NCBI GenBank assembly: GCA_002337125.1
Contig: DDFJ01000004.1
Span: 2,159,889 to 2,223,888, forward strand
Source of the DNA: Chitinophagaceae bacterium UBA1931
GTDB taxonomy: Bacteria; Bacteroidota; Bacteroidia; Chitinophagales; Chitinophagaceae
Length of the DNA stretch: 64,000 bases
Reading direction: 5' to 3'
The notes beneath the pieces were generated by a model. The model saw nothing but the letters and a program-made list of their open reading frames with translations. It was not told the DNA's origin and did no database searches. Position 1 is the stretch's first letter. Each line of letters opens with the position of its first letter. Below, one piece after another: positions 52,212 through 61,452 of the stretch. The translations under genes were made by a program, and so were the position numbers.

Positions 52212-53543
52212 TTACACAACCGGCAGTTTATACCCGTTGTGATAACTACTCATTAAATATTTCTGGTTAATTGCTTCATCTGTAAATTTTCCTGCCTGCT
52301 TATTCCAGTTCAATCTCTGTTTACTGCGGTAAGCAATATTGCCCATTTGTGAAACAGTTGCAACATGTGCACCGGCTTCTATCGGACAATTCAGCATTTC
52401 ATATTTATTTTCACGAATGGCAGTAACAAAGTTTTCCCAATGCTTATTCAATCCGTTATCAACAGATTTTGCAAAAGGTACAAGTACTTTGTTCGCATTC
52501 TTTTTTTCTTCCATTACTTCCCATCCGCCACGGTTTAGCACCAGTGTTCCGTTGTTACCAATAAAAGCAATACCATGATCCCTGTTGTAATTACCGTTAC
52601 CAATTCCAACAGCATGCTCCCAAATGATGTTATAATGATCAAACTCGTAAAGTGCAGTTAGTGTATCAGGTGTTTCATCGGCAGAATCCGGTTTGGCAAA
52701 TTTTCCGCCCAGGGCTGCAATACTTTTTGGCACATCTGCTTTCATACCCATCAAAGCATAATCCATTAAATGCACTCCCCAGTCGGTCATCAGCCCGCCT
52801 GCATAATCCCAGAACCAGCGGAAAGTAAAATGAAAACGGTTTTCATTAAACGGGCGCAGCTGTGCCGGGCCCAGCCATGTTTTATAATCAACACCTGCGG
52901 GAACAGGTGAATCTGGTTTAACACTAAGCGGTTGTTTCCAGTCGATATAACTCCATGCTTTTACTGTGCGGATATTTCCCAATTGTCCTCCGTGTACAAA
53001 ATCAATTGCATCTTTAAAATGCTGCTGGCTTCGCTGCCACTGACCGGCCTGTACAATTTTATTGTATCGCTTTTGAGCAGCAACCATGCGGTTACATTCC
53101 ACAATGGAATTACCAACAGGTTTTTCAACGTACACATGCTTGCCTGCTTCGCAGGCGTGAATCATAATCAGCGCATGCCAGTGATCAGGAGTTCCAATAA
53201 TCACCGCATCAATATCTTTTTGTTCGAGTAATTTCCGGTAATCGCCGTATGTTTTAATTCTTGAAATATCAACATTGTTTTTACTCAGTTCATTTAATCT
53301 CCTGTCGATTACATTTTTGTCAACATCGCACAATGCAACAAGATTAACACCATGTACATTTAAAGCAGCCTGTACATTACTCCACCCCATTCCATTAATA
53401 CCAATTGCAGCAATGTTTAGCTGGTTGTAGGTCGGGTAACGACTTTTAAACAGGTTAAATGCATTCGATTGTACAGAAGGAATAATGATACTGCCAGCGG
53501 CAAGCATTGCAGATTGCTGAAGAAATTTCCGGCGGGAATTCAT
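52212..53543 (-). CDS. Gfo/Idh/MocA-family oxidoreductase, exported
   Basis: A 443-residue NAD(P)-dependent oxidoreductase. The N-terminus MNSRRKFLQQSAMLAAGS is a twin-arginine (Tat) signal, so it is probably exported with its cofactor bound. The Rossmann part has LNIAAIGINGMGWSNVQAAL, the sugar-dehydrogenase motif VYVEKPVGNSIVEC and DAVIIGTPDHWHALI. The C-terminal half has FRWFWDYAGGLMTDWGVHLMD with the catalytic-region histidine. This secreted subgroup is abundant in Bacteroidota and often acts on sugars or sugar acids; the substrate is not known. ATG start at 53543. Confidence 0.92.
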   Translation of the reverse strand: MNSRRKFLQQSAMLAAGSIIIPSVQSNAFNLFKSRYPTYNQLNIAAIGINGMGWSNVQAALNVHGVNLVALCDVDKNVIDRRLNELSKNNVDISRIKTYGDYRKLLEQKDIDAVIIGTPDHWHALIMIHACEAGKHVYVEKPVGNSIVECNRMVAAQKRYNKIVQAGQWQRSQQHFKDAIDFVHGGQLGNIRTVKAWSYIDWKQPLSVKPDSPVPAGVDYKTWLGPAQLRPFNENRFHFTFRWFWDYAGGLMTDWGVHLMDYALMGMKADVPKSIAALGGKFAKPDSADETPDTLTALYEFDHYNIIWEHAVGIGNGNYNRDHGIAFIGNNGTLVLNRGGWEVMEEKKNANKVLVPFAKSVDNGLNKHWENFVTAIRENKYEMLNCPIEAGAHVATVSQMGNIAYRSKQRLNWNKQAGKFTDEAINQKYLMSSYHNGYKLPVV

Positions 53544-53651
53544 ATTAAATAATTAAGGTTGAAAGTTAATAAACATCTCTGTTTATTTACACCGGATGAA
53601 TGTTTAAATATTCTTTTTTCTAACGATCTTTATTCGGTTAATATCATACAC

Positions 53652-54149
53652 ATGAGCAAACGAACAAACTACATTTCCTGGGACGAATACTTTATGGGTG
53701 TTGCTCTTTTATCAGCCAAACGAAGTAAAGATCCTGCAACACAGGTTGGAGCCTGTATTGTTAACCAGAAAAATAAAATTGTTGGAGCCGGTTATAATGG
53801 CTTGCCCGCCGGTTGTAATGATGATGAATTTCCATGGGTAAAACAGGGAAGTTTCCTGGAAACAAAATATCCATACGTATGTCATGCTGAACTGAATGCT
53901 ATTCTTAATAACATTGGAATGGATCTGCACGGCTGCCGTATTTATACAGCATTGTTCCCTTGTAATGAATGTTCAAAAGCAATTATCCAGGCTGGTATTA
54001 CAGAAGTAATTTTTCTTTCTGATAAATATGCTGGTACTGATTCATTTGTTGCCTCAAAGAATATGCTTGATAAAGCTGGTGTAAAATACAGGAAAGTAGA
54101 AACCAGTATTGAACAGCTTAACCTTTCTTACAAAGAAACTGATGTTTAA
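53652..54149 (+). CDS. dCMP/deoxycytidylate deaminase
   Basis: A 165-residue zinc deaminase that converts dCMP to dUMP for dTTP synthesis. From ATG 53652 (MSKRTNYISWDEYFMGVALL); the upstream open frame overlaps the previous gene region and lacks similarity. The zinc site is CHAELNAI (H78, with catalytic E80) and PCNEC (C104, C107). AKRSKDPATQVGACIVN and VGAGYNGLPAGCNDDEFPW are the family's usual substrate segments. kdsB starts 12 bases downstream and may be co-transcribed. Confidence 0.93.
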   Translation: MSKRTNYISWDEYFMGVALLSAKRSKDPATQVGACIVNQKNKIVGAGYNGLPAGCNDDEFPWVKQGSFLETKYPYVCHAELNAILNNIGMDLHGCRIYTALFPCNECSKAIIQAGITEVIFLSDKYAGTDSFVASKNMLDKAGVKYRKVETSIEQLNLSYKETDV

Positions 54150-54161
54150 TTTGATTTAATT

Positions 54162-54881
54162 ATGCGATTTATAGCTGTTATCCCTGCTCGTTACGCTGCC
54201 ACAAGATTTCCTGCCAAACTGATGCAGATATTAGGTGATAAACCGGTTATTGTTCACACCTATCAAAATACAAAGGCAACCGCTTTATTTGATGAAGTGT
54301 TTGTGGTTACAGACAGTACCATCATTTTTGAAGAAATTACAAAACATGGTGGTAAAGCTATTATGAGTAAAAAGGAACATGAAAGCGGAACAGATCGTAT
54401 TGCTGAAGCCGTTGAAAATTTAGATGTGGATGTAATTGTGAATGTGCAGGGCGATGAGCCATTTGTACAAAAAGAACCGCTGCAGAAATTATGTGCTTTG
54501 TTTAATGATCAAGATGTGCGTGTTGCATCACTCATGCATGAGATTACAGAAAAGGATATGATTTCTGATCCAAACTGTGTAAAGGTTGCGGTGAAAAAAA
54601 ATATGGATGCTCTTTATTTCAGCAGAAGTGTGATTCCTTACCAGCGTGAACAATCAATTATTCCTACTTACTATAAACACATTGGTATTTATGCTTACAA
54701 AAAAGATGTTTTATTAGCCTTTACACAACTTCCTGTTTCTACACTGGAACAGGTAGAGAAGCTTGAACAATTACGCTTACTTGAAAATGGATACAATATC
54801 AGGTTAGCGGTTTCACAACCCTGGGGGGTATCGATTGACACGCCAAGAGATCTTGAAAAAGCTAAAGAACTACTTAAATAA
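54162..54881 (+). CDS. kdsB: 3-deoxy-manno-octulosonate cytidylyltransferase
   Basis: Activates Kdo as CMP-Kdo for lipopolysaccharide core assembly, indicating a Gram-negative outer membrane with Kdo. 239 residues. Markers: IAVIPARYAATRFPAKLMQ, IVHTYQNTKAT, the VTDSTIIFEEITKHGGKAIM segment, HESGTDRIAEA, VNVQGDEPFV and IGIYAYKKDVLLAFTQL, ending in GVSIDTPRDLEKAKELL. Other Kdo genes are not in the window. A terminator lies 105 bases downstream. ATG start at 54162. Confidence 0.96.
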   Translation: MRFIAVIPARYAATRFPAKLMQILGDKPVIVHTYQNTKATALFDEVFVVTDSTIIFEEITKHGGKAIMSKKEHESGTDRIAEAVENLDVDVIVNVQGDEPFVQKEPLQKLCALFNDQDVRVASLMHEITEKDMISDPNCVKVAVKKNMDALYFSRSVIPYQREQSIIPTYYKHIGIYAYKKDVLLAFTQLPVSTLEQVEKLEQLRLLENGYNIRLAVSQPWGVSIDTPRDLEKAKELLK

Positions 54882-54985
54882 GCTAAAAAACATGTAGAAA
54901 CGAAAAAAACAGGGCTAAAAATTATCAGAATTCAAAATTCATTTTTACCTTGCTTTCGGTTTTTCATAGGATATTGGATTTTAAA

Positions 54986-55017
54986 ACGGGGAGTGATTTC
55001 TATCATACCCCTTTTTT
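54986..55017 (+). terminator. Rho-independent terminator of kdsB
   Basis: GGGG (54988-54991) pairs with CCCC (55008-55011); the inner GTGAT/ATCAT pairs continue the stem with a 4-base loop, followed by six T. It also lies just before the nadA stop on the other strand. Confidence 0.65.
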
Positions 55018-55029
55018 ATTTTATAGCCA

Positions 55030-56052
55030 TCAGATTAATCCAAATTTTACACTCAACTCCAGCATTTTATCAATTGGCTTTTTAGCAGCCAGGCGTAACT
55101 CTTCATCCATTATTATTTCAGGTAATTCATACTCCATACACAAATAAATTTTTTCAAGCGTATTCCGTTTCATATGCGGACAATCATTACAAGCACAACT
55201 GTTGTTTGGTGGAGCCGGAATAAATGTTTTGTGCGGGTTACTCTTAATCATCTGATGAAGAATGCCGGTTTCTGTAGCCACAATATATTCGCTGCTGCTG
55301 TCTTTCTCCGTATACTTCAATAACTGTGTCGTACTGCCAATATAATCGGCCAGTTGAAGAACTGCTTCTTCGCATTCAGGATGTGCAATTACTTTTGCCT
55401 GCGGATGACGAAGTTTTAATTTGGTGATTTTTTCCACACTGAAAATTTCATGCACCATACAAGCACCATTCCACAGTACCATGTTACGGCCAGTTACCTT
55501 GTTGATGTATGCGCCAAGATTTTTATCAGGTGCAAAAATGATCTTTTGATCTTGCGGAAGACTTTCCACAATCTTTTGTGCATTACTGCTGGTGCAAATA
55601 ATATCGCTCAGCGCTTTAATACCTGCACTGCAGTTGATGTATGAAATCACCAGGTGATCCGGGTACTGTTTTTTAAACTCTGCAAACAGAGGAGGTGGAC
55701 AACTATCGCTTAATGAACATCCGGCAAGTAAATCGGGGATAACTACTTTTTTGGTGGGATTCAGAATTTTCGCAGTTTCGGCCATAAAATGTACTCCTGC
55801 AAAAACAATAATATCAGCATTAGTCTGCTCAGCTTTTTGTGCAAGACCAAGGCTATCGCCAATGTAATCGGCAATATCCTGAATATCGGGTTCCTGGTAA
55901 TAGTGCGCCAGTACAATTGCATTTTTTTCTTTTTTCAGCCGCTCAATTTCTGCAAACAAATCCAGCTCCGGGTCCAGCTCCACATCAAGAAACCCATTTT
56001 TTTCCACGCTGGCTTTTGCATCAGTAATAATTGTTGTATTCATTTTCATCAC
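55030..56052 (-). CDS. nadA: Quinolinate synthase A
   Basis: Condenses iminoaspartate and dihydroxyacetone phosphate to quinolinate with a [4Fe-4S] cluster. 340 residues. The conserved regions are AIVLAHYYQEPDIQDIADYI, GVHFMAETAKILNP, DLLAGCSLSDSCP, YINCSAGIKALSD, LWNGACMVHEIFS and the C-terminal CACNDCPHMKRNTLEK; three cysteines in these regions are the cluster ligands. nadB and nadC are not visible; nadD, two steps later, is at 14433. ATG start at 56052 or 56046 (MMKMNTTI). Confidence 0.95.
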   Translation of the reverse strand: MMKMNTTIITDAKASVEKNGFLDVELDPELDLFAEIERLKKEKNAIVLAHYYQEPDIQDIADYIGDSLGLAQKAEQTNADIIVFAGVHFMAETAKILNPTKKVVIPDLLAGCSLSDSCPPPLFAEFKKQYPDHLVISYINCSAGIKALSDIICTSSNAQKIVESLPQDQKIIFAPDKNLGAYINKVTGRNMVLWNGACMVHEIFSVEKITKLKLRHPQAKVIAHPECEEAVLQLADYIGSTTQLLKYTEKDSSSEYIVATETGILHQMIKSNPHKTFIPAPPNNSCACNDCPHMKRNTLEKIYLCMEYELPEIIMDEELRLAAKKPIDKMLELSVKFGLI

Positions 56053-56063
56053 GTTAAATTCTG

Positions 56064-56321
56064 ATGCAAGCTACTTCAATTTTTTTGATCACTTTTTACA
56101 TAATACTTCTTAATAGATACTTATTTTTTAAAGAATCTATTATTATTATGGCTGTGAATTGGTTAATAAGTTTCCTGTTTTTATTCTTTGTTTTCTTAAA
56201 TAACACAGTTGTTCACACTAATTCCCAATTCATTCACATCGTGGAAACGAGTGCCAATAAAGAAAAGGAAGTGTTATTCACACTGGTGGATTATAAAACG
56301 GTTGTAAAACAAAGTTTTTAA
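56064..56321 (+). CDS. Possible small membrane protein
   Basis: An 85-residue reading frame with two hydrophobic stretches (IFLITFYIILLNRYLFF, WLISFLFLFFVFLNN) and a polar end (TSANKEKEVLFTLVDYKTVV). It could also begin at ATG 56148, giving 28 fewer residues. The surrounding DNA is AT-rich, so a chance frame is quite possible, but the charged end with a good Lys/Glu mix is more like a protein than noise. It is divergent from nadA. No family is recognised. Confidence 0.3.
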   Translation: MQATSIFLITFYIILLNRYLFFKESIIIMAVNWLISFLFLFFVFLNNTVVHTNSQFIHIVETSANKEKEVLFTLVDYKTVVKQSF

Positions 56322-56573
56322 AACACACCAAAATCCTGTTAGTGAAGCAGGGGAAAAACATGGTCTTCTTAACACGGGTCAGCCAACTTGCGGCCAGGAA
56401 GCAGAATTTAAACGAACCATCCCCTTCTTTATCCATTAAAAAACAGGGGATATGCACCAGTTTTCAGGTTTATTCACACCCGGTTTGTGAATTTCTTTTG
56501 GCAATTTTTGAAGCCTCTGTTCCCGAAATTTCTAAAAGCTTTATTCTGCGCTGGTTACGGCAGTTTTCCACAA
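56322..56573. other. Gap upstream of the PpiD-like gene
   Basis: About 250 bases with no gene I trust. The 5' half has a run of G/A words (AAAAAACAGGGGATATG) and the 3' half leads into the promoter at 56574-56605. Confidence 0.4.
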
Positions 56574-56605
56574 TTTGTTCAAACCTCATTTTACCCCTAT
56601 TTTTG
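56574..56605 (+). promoter_or_regulatory. Promoter of the PpiD-like gene
   Basis: TTTG (56574-56577), a 20-base spacer and TATTTTTG (56598-56605), a full match to the Bacteroidota consensus. The ATG is 32 bases after the -7 box. Confidence 0.6.
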
Positions 56606-56637
56606 CCGCTCACTTTAATAACGTACAATATACTATT

Positions 56638-58761
56638 ATGTCGATTATTCAGCAGATCCGTGAAAAGTATGCAGCGGTGAGTATTGCTGTGATTGCTATA
56701 AGCCTTGTTGGTTTTATTCTCACAGATTATTTTACCGGTCAGAGCCGCCGTGCCGGATCACAATCCACAGAGGTTGGTGAAGTAAATGGAAAGAGTATTA
56801 ACATTAACAACTTTGATTCCAAAGTTCAGCAGGTTGTAAGCAACTATACACAGCAGGGTATGGAAGTAAAAGATGAAATGCGCCAGCAGATTATCGATTA
56901 CCTGTGGAATAATGAAATTGATGAAACACTGCTCAGCTCAGAATATGAAAAGCTGGGTTTGAAATTCAGTGCTGCTGATTTAAACGAAGCGCTTTACGGC
57001 GATAACCCTCCTCCAATTCTTGCACAACAGTTCAGGGATCAGAATACTGGAGCTTATGATGCAAATGCTGCCAGGCAATACGTGAATTCTTTACGTAAGA
57101 AAAAAGCAAATGATAAAGACAGGTTGTTTTTTGAACAAAACATCATTGATCCAATCATCAGTTTTGGACTTCGTAAAAAATATTCAGCATTACTTGCAGG
57201 AAGTGCTTATTATCCAAAATGGTTGTATGATAAAGAAAATGCTGATCAGAACAGTGTTGCTTCCATCAGCTACGTTGCGGTTCCTTACACTGTTATCAGC
57301 GACAGCGCTGTTAAAGTAACTGATGCAGATATTAATGAATACATCAATAAACATAAAAATGAGTTTAAGCAGGAAGAAAGCAGAACTATTTCTTACGTAT
57401 CGTTTGATGCTTCTCCTTCTTCAACCGACAGCGCAAAAGCATTAGATGGAATTACAAAACTGAAAGAAGGATTTGTAACATCAACAGACGCCGGACAATA
57501 CACAGTAGCTAATAACTCTGCTATCCAGTACTACGATGGTTTTGTATTGAAATCAACCATGCAGGTACCAAATGCCGACACAATCCGCTCCCTGGCGAAT
57601 GGTGCAGTATTTGGTCCATACATTGATGGTGGTAACTATGTAATGGCGAAAATGATTGAAAAGAAAGAAATTGCTGATTCGGTTAAATTCCGTCACATCT
57701 TACTTGGTACTGTTGATCCTCAAAGCGGACAACCGATTATGCAGGATTCAATTGCAAAATCAAAAGCAGACAGTATTGCCAAAGCTATTGCCGGTGGTGC
57801 TGACTTTAATACATTGGTTACAAAATATTCAACCGACCAGGGAAGTGTTACAAAAGGCGGAGAGTATGATTTTACATTCCAGCAATTTGGAAATTTAGCA
57901 AAAGCCTTGGCTGAGTTTATTTTTTACAATGGAAAGGGAACCAAGAAAGTGATCAAAACAGAATTCGGTTATCACTACATCGAAATTCTTGATCAAAAGA
58001 AAATTGAACCTGCTTACAAAATTGCATACCTGGCAAAACCAATTGAACCAAGTGAAGAGACAACCAGCGCAGCAAGCACTGCAGCTGCACAGTTTGCTGC
58101 CGAAAGCCGTAACACAAAGCAATTTGAAGAAAGCCTGAGAAAGAAAAAAATCAGTCCAAGAATTGCTGAAGTAAAGTCCAATGAATATACAATTATTGGA
58201 ATGGGAAGTGCAAGATCGCTGGTAAAATGGATTTATGAAAACAAGGTAGGAAGCGTTTCTGAACCAACAAGCATTGGTAATGAATTTGTAGTAGCACTTA
58301 TTACTGAAGAAAAAGAAGAGGGTGTGCAGGATGCAAAATCAGCAAGATTCCAGCTGGAACCAATCATCCGCAACCAGAAAAAAGCAAAAGAAATTATTGC
58401 TAAAATCGGTAATAACAGGGATCTGAACGCAATTGCCACAACATTTAAAACAAATGTACTTCGTGCTGATAGCATTACATTCTTCTCTCCTTTTATCCAG
58501 GGATTAGGCATGGAGCCGAAAGTTAGCGGAGCAGCTTTTAACCCAACATTAAAAGGAAAAGTGAGCGATCCTCTTACAGGCAACAGCGGAGTATTTTTTA
58601 TCAAAACAGAAAGTGTTGAGCTGAAGCCAACAATTGGCCAGGATTACAACAGCAAAAAAATGCAGATGGAACAGGGAATGCAGCAGCAAACAGTAAACGC
58701 TTCTGTTCCTTCGCTCCGTAAGTCGGCTAAAGTGGTTGACAAACGAATCAAGTTTTACTAA
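56638..58761 (+). CDS. PpiD-like periplasmic peptidyl-prolyl isomerase
   Basis: A 707-residue inner-membrane-anchored chaperone, from ATG 56638 (MSIIQQIREKYAAVSIAVIA). A membrane anchor at about 12-30 is followed by a SurA_N-type region (EVGEVNGKSININNFDSKVQ, YNEIDETLLSSEYEKLGL-like helices) and a parvulin/rotamase domain with FRHILLG (about 362-368), DFNTLVTKYSTDQGS and FGYHYIEILDQKK. A second, degenerate parvulin-like part may lie at 530-630. PpiD-type proteins assist folding of outer-membrane proteins at the Sec exit, in keeping with the many receptors and lipoproteins of this phylum. A terminator follows. Confidence 0.9.
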   Translation: MSIIQQIREKYAAVSIAVIAISLVGFILTDYFTGQSRRAGSQSTEVGEVNGKSININNFDSKVQQVVSNYTQQGMEVKDEMRQQIIDYLWNNEIDETLLSSEYEKLGLKFSAADLNEALYGDNPPPILAQQFRDQNTGAYDANAARQYVNSLRKKKANDKDRLFFEQNIIDPIISFGLRKKYSALLAGSAYYPKWLYDKENADQNSVASISYVAVPYTVISDSAVKVTDADINEYINKHKNEFKQEESRTISYVSFDASPSSTDSAKALDGITKLKEGFVTSTDAGQYTVANNSAIQYYDGFVLKSTMQVPNADTIRSLANGAVFGPYIDGGNYVMAKMIEKKEIADSVKFRHILLGTVDPQSGQPIMQDSIAKSKADSIAKAIAGGADFNTLVTKYSTDQGSVTKGGEYDFTFQQFGNLAKALAEFIFYNGKGTKKVIKTEFGYHYIEILDQKKIEPAYKIAYLAKPIEPSEETTSAASTAAAQFAAESRNTKQFEESLRKKKISPRIAEVKSNEYTIIGMGSARSLVKWIYENKVGSVSEPTSIGNEFVVALITEEKEEGVQDAKSARFQLEPIIRNQKKAKEIIAKIGNNRDLNAIATTFKTNVLRADSITFFSPFIQGLGMEPKVSGAAFNPTLKGKVSDPLTGNSGVFFIKTESVELKPTIGQDYNSKKMQMEQGMQQQTVNASVPSLRKSAKVVDKRIKFY

Positions 58762-58786
58762 ACAGAGATTTTATTCTGAAATAAGT

Positions 58787-58818
58787 AATGGGCATAACGA
58801 TAAGTTATGCCCATTTTT
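58787..58818 (+). terminator. Rho-independent terminator
   Basis: Perfect 11-bp stem ATGGGCATAAC (58788-58798) and GTTATGCCCAT (58804-58814) with a GATAA loop and a T run after it; ends the PpiD-like transcript. Confidence 0.8.
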
Positions 58819-58925
58819 ATTAACAGTAGTTTTACGAGTGTGATTATGAAAAACTACGTATCCGTTGGCAGGGTAAAATGTATAACGCATATTTGAAGTA
58901 ATTTTACTATTCACAATTTTACAAT

Positions 58926-59444
58926 ATGGCAGATGTGATAGTAAATAAAGTTGCGGAGAGCTCACTGTTAACCATCAACCTTGAAGAGTATTTTCCTGAA
59001 GACAATACCGTTGTGTTTGATCTGAAAGAATATCTTTTTATGGGCTTAATTGTGAAAGAGAAAGAGTTCAGGGAAGCACTCAATAAAACAGACGCAAATT
59101 CATTCCTTGGAAAAACTGTGCTGGTAACATGCAGCACCGATGCCATTATTCCCATGTGGGCATATATGCTGGTATCGGCCAAGCTGCAGCCTGTTGTAAA
59201 AGAGTTGTTTTACGGAACAAAAGACGAGTGGAAAAAGAAAAAATTGCTGGAAGCAATTGCAACAATTGATACCTCAATATACAAGGATCAGCGGGTTGTA
59301 ATTAAAGGATGCGGAAACGATCCGGTTCCGGCAGAGGGTTACCTTGAAATAACGAACAGGCTGCGACCAGTTGTAAAGAGTTTGATGTATGGAGAACCTT
59401 GCAGTACTGTACCTATTTTTAAACAACCCAAACCAACTGAGTAA
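58926..59444 (+). CDS. DUF2480 family protein
   Basis: A 172-residue cytoplasmic protein of a family essentially limited to Bacteroidota. Markers: VNKVAESSLLTINLEEYFPE, VFDLKEYLFMGLIVKEKEFR, the STDAIIPMWAYMLVSAKLQ segment, and KDQRVVIKGCGNDPVPAEGY with ITNRLRPVVKSLMYGEPCST. Conserved cysteines (GCG, GEPC) may bind metal. The function is unknown. It leads a two-gene unit with the next membrane protein (6 bases apart). ATG start at 58926. Confidence 0.88.
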   Translation: MADVIVNKVAESSLLTINLEEYFPEDNTVVFDLKEYLFMGLIVKEKEFREALNKTDANSFLGKTVLVTCSTDAIIPMWAYMLVSAKLQPVVKELFYGTKDEWKKKKLLEAIATIDTSIYKDQRVVIKGCGNDPVPAEGYLEITNRLRPVVKSLMYGEPCSTVPIFKQPKPTE

Positions 59445-59450
59445 ACCACG

Positions 59451-59792
59451 GTGCCACTGAACAACTTTTACGATTACAACCCCTACCGGCTTACAACAAA
59501 GCAAAGGAAATTCCTGAAGCAATGGGAAAAGAAACGGGAACAACCACGATGGAAATATATTCTGTTTCATGGGGTGTTACGTGAAGGTATTATCAGCATG
59601 GTTCTAATAAAAATCCTTCAGTTTGCTGTAGACGCAAAAGCATTTATCAATTTTTATTTCAACGCAATGGGACTTATTTTCCTCGTGTTTGAAATTGTGT
59701 TCTGGCTTGGAGGAGGCGCAATTATTGGATGGTTTAAGCACCGCAGTTACGAAACGGAATATGAAATGCTCAAAAGCATGGAGCACCTTTAA
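59451..59792 (+). CDS. Hypothetical membrane protein
   Basis: A 113-residue protein with GTG start at 59451. The N-terminus is a basic helix (YRLTTKQRKFLKQWEKKREQ), followed by two membrane helices (GIISMVLIKILQFAV, FNAMGLIFLVFEIVFWLGGG) and a charged C-terminus (KHRSYETEYEMLKSMEHL). The general shape fits small Bacteroidota 2TM proteins. It follows the DUF2480 gene by 6 bases; its stop codon overlaps the corA stop on the other strand by 4 bases. Function unknown. Confidence 0.7.
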   Translation: MPLNNFYDYNPYRLTTKQRKFLKQWEKKREQPRWKYILFHGVLREGIISMVLIKILQFAVDAKAFINFYFNAMGLIFLVFEIVFWLGGGAIIGWFKHRSYETEYEMLKSMEHL

Positions 59793-60910
59793 AACCAACC
59801 CCTTTTTCTGAAAATATAAATCATAACCAAAGGTATCAGCAACATTAAAGACATGGCAATGAAAAATCCGTAAGGATTATGCAGCCATGGAATACTCTCG
59901 AAGTTCATCCCGAAAATTCCGCCAATCACTGTTGCAGGAGCCATAAGACAGGTTACAACAGCCATTACCTTCATTACCTCATTCATCTTCAGGTTTACAT
60001 TGTTTAGATACAGATCGTGCAGGTTCATCATCATATCACGATAGTTTTCAGCAAGATCATTAGCCTGAACAATATGATCATACACATCTTTGAAATACCG
60101 TTCGGTACGCTCATCTAATAAAGCACTTTCGCTGCGAAGAATTCCGTTTACCATATCTCTTACCGGTGTAATGTTGCGTTTCAATACAATCATTTCTTTG
60201 CGCAGGATATTAATTTTCGCCAATGAACGGTTATTGGGAGATCGGATGATATCTTCTTCCAGCGCTTCAATTTTATCACTCAGCTTTTCCATCACCACAA
60301 AATAATTGTCAACAATCATATCAATGAGTGAATAGAAAAGATAGTCTGTACCGCTTTGTCTTATTTTATTGTTTCTGAACTGCAGTTTGTCACGCAGGGG
60401 GTTAAACACATCCCTTGACGCATCTTCCTGGAAAGTAAGTACAAATTTTTCGCCCAGTATAATCGAAATCTGCTCGGTTTCCACAACGCCGTCGGTTTGG
60501 TTAAAATACATCATGTTCAGCAGGCAGTAAATCACACCATCAATTTCATCCATCTTTGGCCGCTGGCCAATGCTGAAAATATCTTCCTGCACAAGCTGGT
60601 GTATATTAAAATGATTGCAAAGCTCTTCAATATCTTTTCGCCTGATGCCATCCACATTAATCCAGCTGATGTTGGATGAATACTTAAAAGGGAACGCCTG
60701 TTTAACATCGTTCAGCCGTTGTTCTGAAAGATCGGAAGCACTGTAATCATAAACGTAAACGTTAACATGATCGGGTTCTTTACGTTCGGGAGCAGCCGTG
60801 GGGTTTACGTTCAGAATACGCTTGGTGCGTAGCAGGTTAAACGGGTTTAATACGAGATCCAGGTATGAACTGCGTCCTGACATAAAAAAAGTTTGGGCGA
60901 ATTTAAACAT
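59789..60910 (-). CDS. corA: Magnesium/cobalt transporter CorA
   Basis: Pentameric divalent-cation channel of the inner membrane, 373 residues. The long cytoplasmic part ends in stalk helices (AEDLAENYRDMMMNLHDL-like pattern: QANDLAENYRDMMMNLHDLY). The first membrane helix ends in the selectivity signature GMN in FGMNFESIPWL, and the second helix is followed by the cytoplasmic tail RKRGWF. The GMN and the N-terminal sensor part (ISWINVDGIRRKDIEELCNH) are intact. Substrate is Mg, with Co or Ni possible. ATG start at 60910; divergent from the next lipoprotein. Confidence 0.95.
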   Translation of the reverse strand: MFKFAQTFFMSGRSSYLDLVLNPFNLLRTKRILNVNPTAAPERKEPDHVNVYVYDYSASDLSEQRLNDVKQAFPFKYSSNISWINVDGIRRKDIEELCNHFNIHQLVQEDIFSIGQRPKMDEIDGVIYCLLNMMYFNQTDGVVETEQISIILGEKFVLTFQEDASRDVFNPLRDKLQFRNNKIRQSGTDYLFYSLIDMIVDNYFVVMEKLSDKIEALEEDIIRSPNNRSLAKINILRKEMIVLKRNITPVRDMVNGILRSESALLDERTERYFKDVYDHIVQANDLAENYRDMMMNLHDLYLNNVNLKMNEVMKVMAVVTCLMAPATVIGGIFGMNFESIPWLHNPYGFFIAMSLMLLIPLVMIYIFRKRGWF

Positions 60911-60949
60911 TCATTACGCATCTTGCCAAGTGTTGTGTAGCTTTAGTAC

Positions 60950-61447
60950 ATGATACGATATTTTATAACCCTGCTTTTTCTTGCGGTGCTGATATCGTGT
61001 AACAACGAAGCTTCCACCACCGTAAAAGAAAACGAAAACGACACAAGTCAGATCCAGAGATGGTTTGACACTGACACATTACTTGTATGGGACTGCAGCG
61101 CAGAAGACCATACGAAAAAAAGAATCTTTCATCCGTCCGATTCAATTACAAGTGCACTGGCTTTGGTTAACGGTGTAAACAAAACATACGCCGAAGTAAA
61201 GCTCTCGTTTGATCACATTTCAAACGACACCATGTATGTAACCATTCCTAAAGCTAACTGGTTAACGGACCAGGCTGGTAATACAGGAGCGGAACAATAT
61301 CTTGCATTTGCTGCATTAAATTTGCTGGAGATGAAGGGTGTAAATCATATCAATTTCCTGTTTGAAGGGGGAGCACATGCAAGACCTTCAACTTTCACGG
61401 ATCTTGATTTTGATGATTGGAAAACCGATCCTTCTTCGGCGAAATAA
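60950..61447 (+). CDS. Hypothetical lipoprotein
   Basis: A 165-residue lipoprotein (signal MIRYFITLLFLAVLISC, cysteine 17). The mature part has no motif known to me; it contains TLLVWDCSAEDHTKKRIFHP, YAEVKLSFDHISNDTMYVTI and a C-terminal FEGGAHARPSTFTDLDFDDW. The overall look is a beta-rich periplasmic domain. The next lipoprotein gene starts 5 bases after its stop, so both are likely co-transcribed. ATG start at 60950. Confidence 0.78.
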   Translation: MIRYFITLLFLAVLISCNNEASTTVKENENDTSQIQRWFDTDTLLVWDCSAEDHTKKRIFHPSDSITSALALVNGVNKTYAEVKLSFDHISNDTMYVTIPKANWLTDQAGNTGAEQYLAFAALNLLEMKGVNHINFLFEGGAHARPSTFTDLDFDDWKTDPSSAK

Positions 61448-61452
61448 ATACG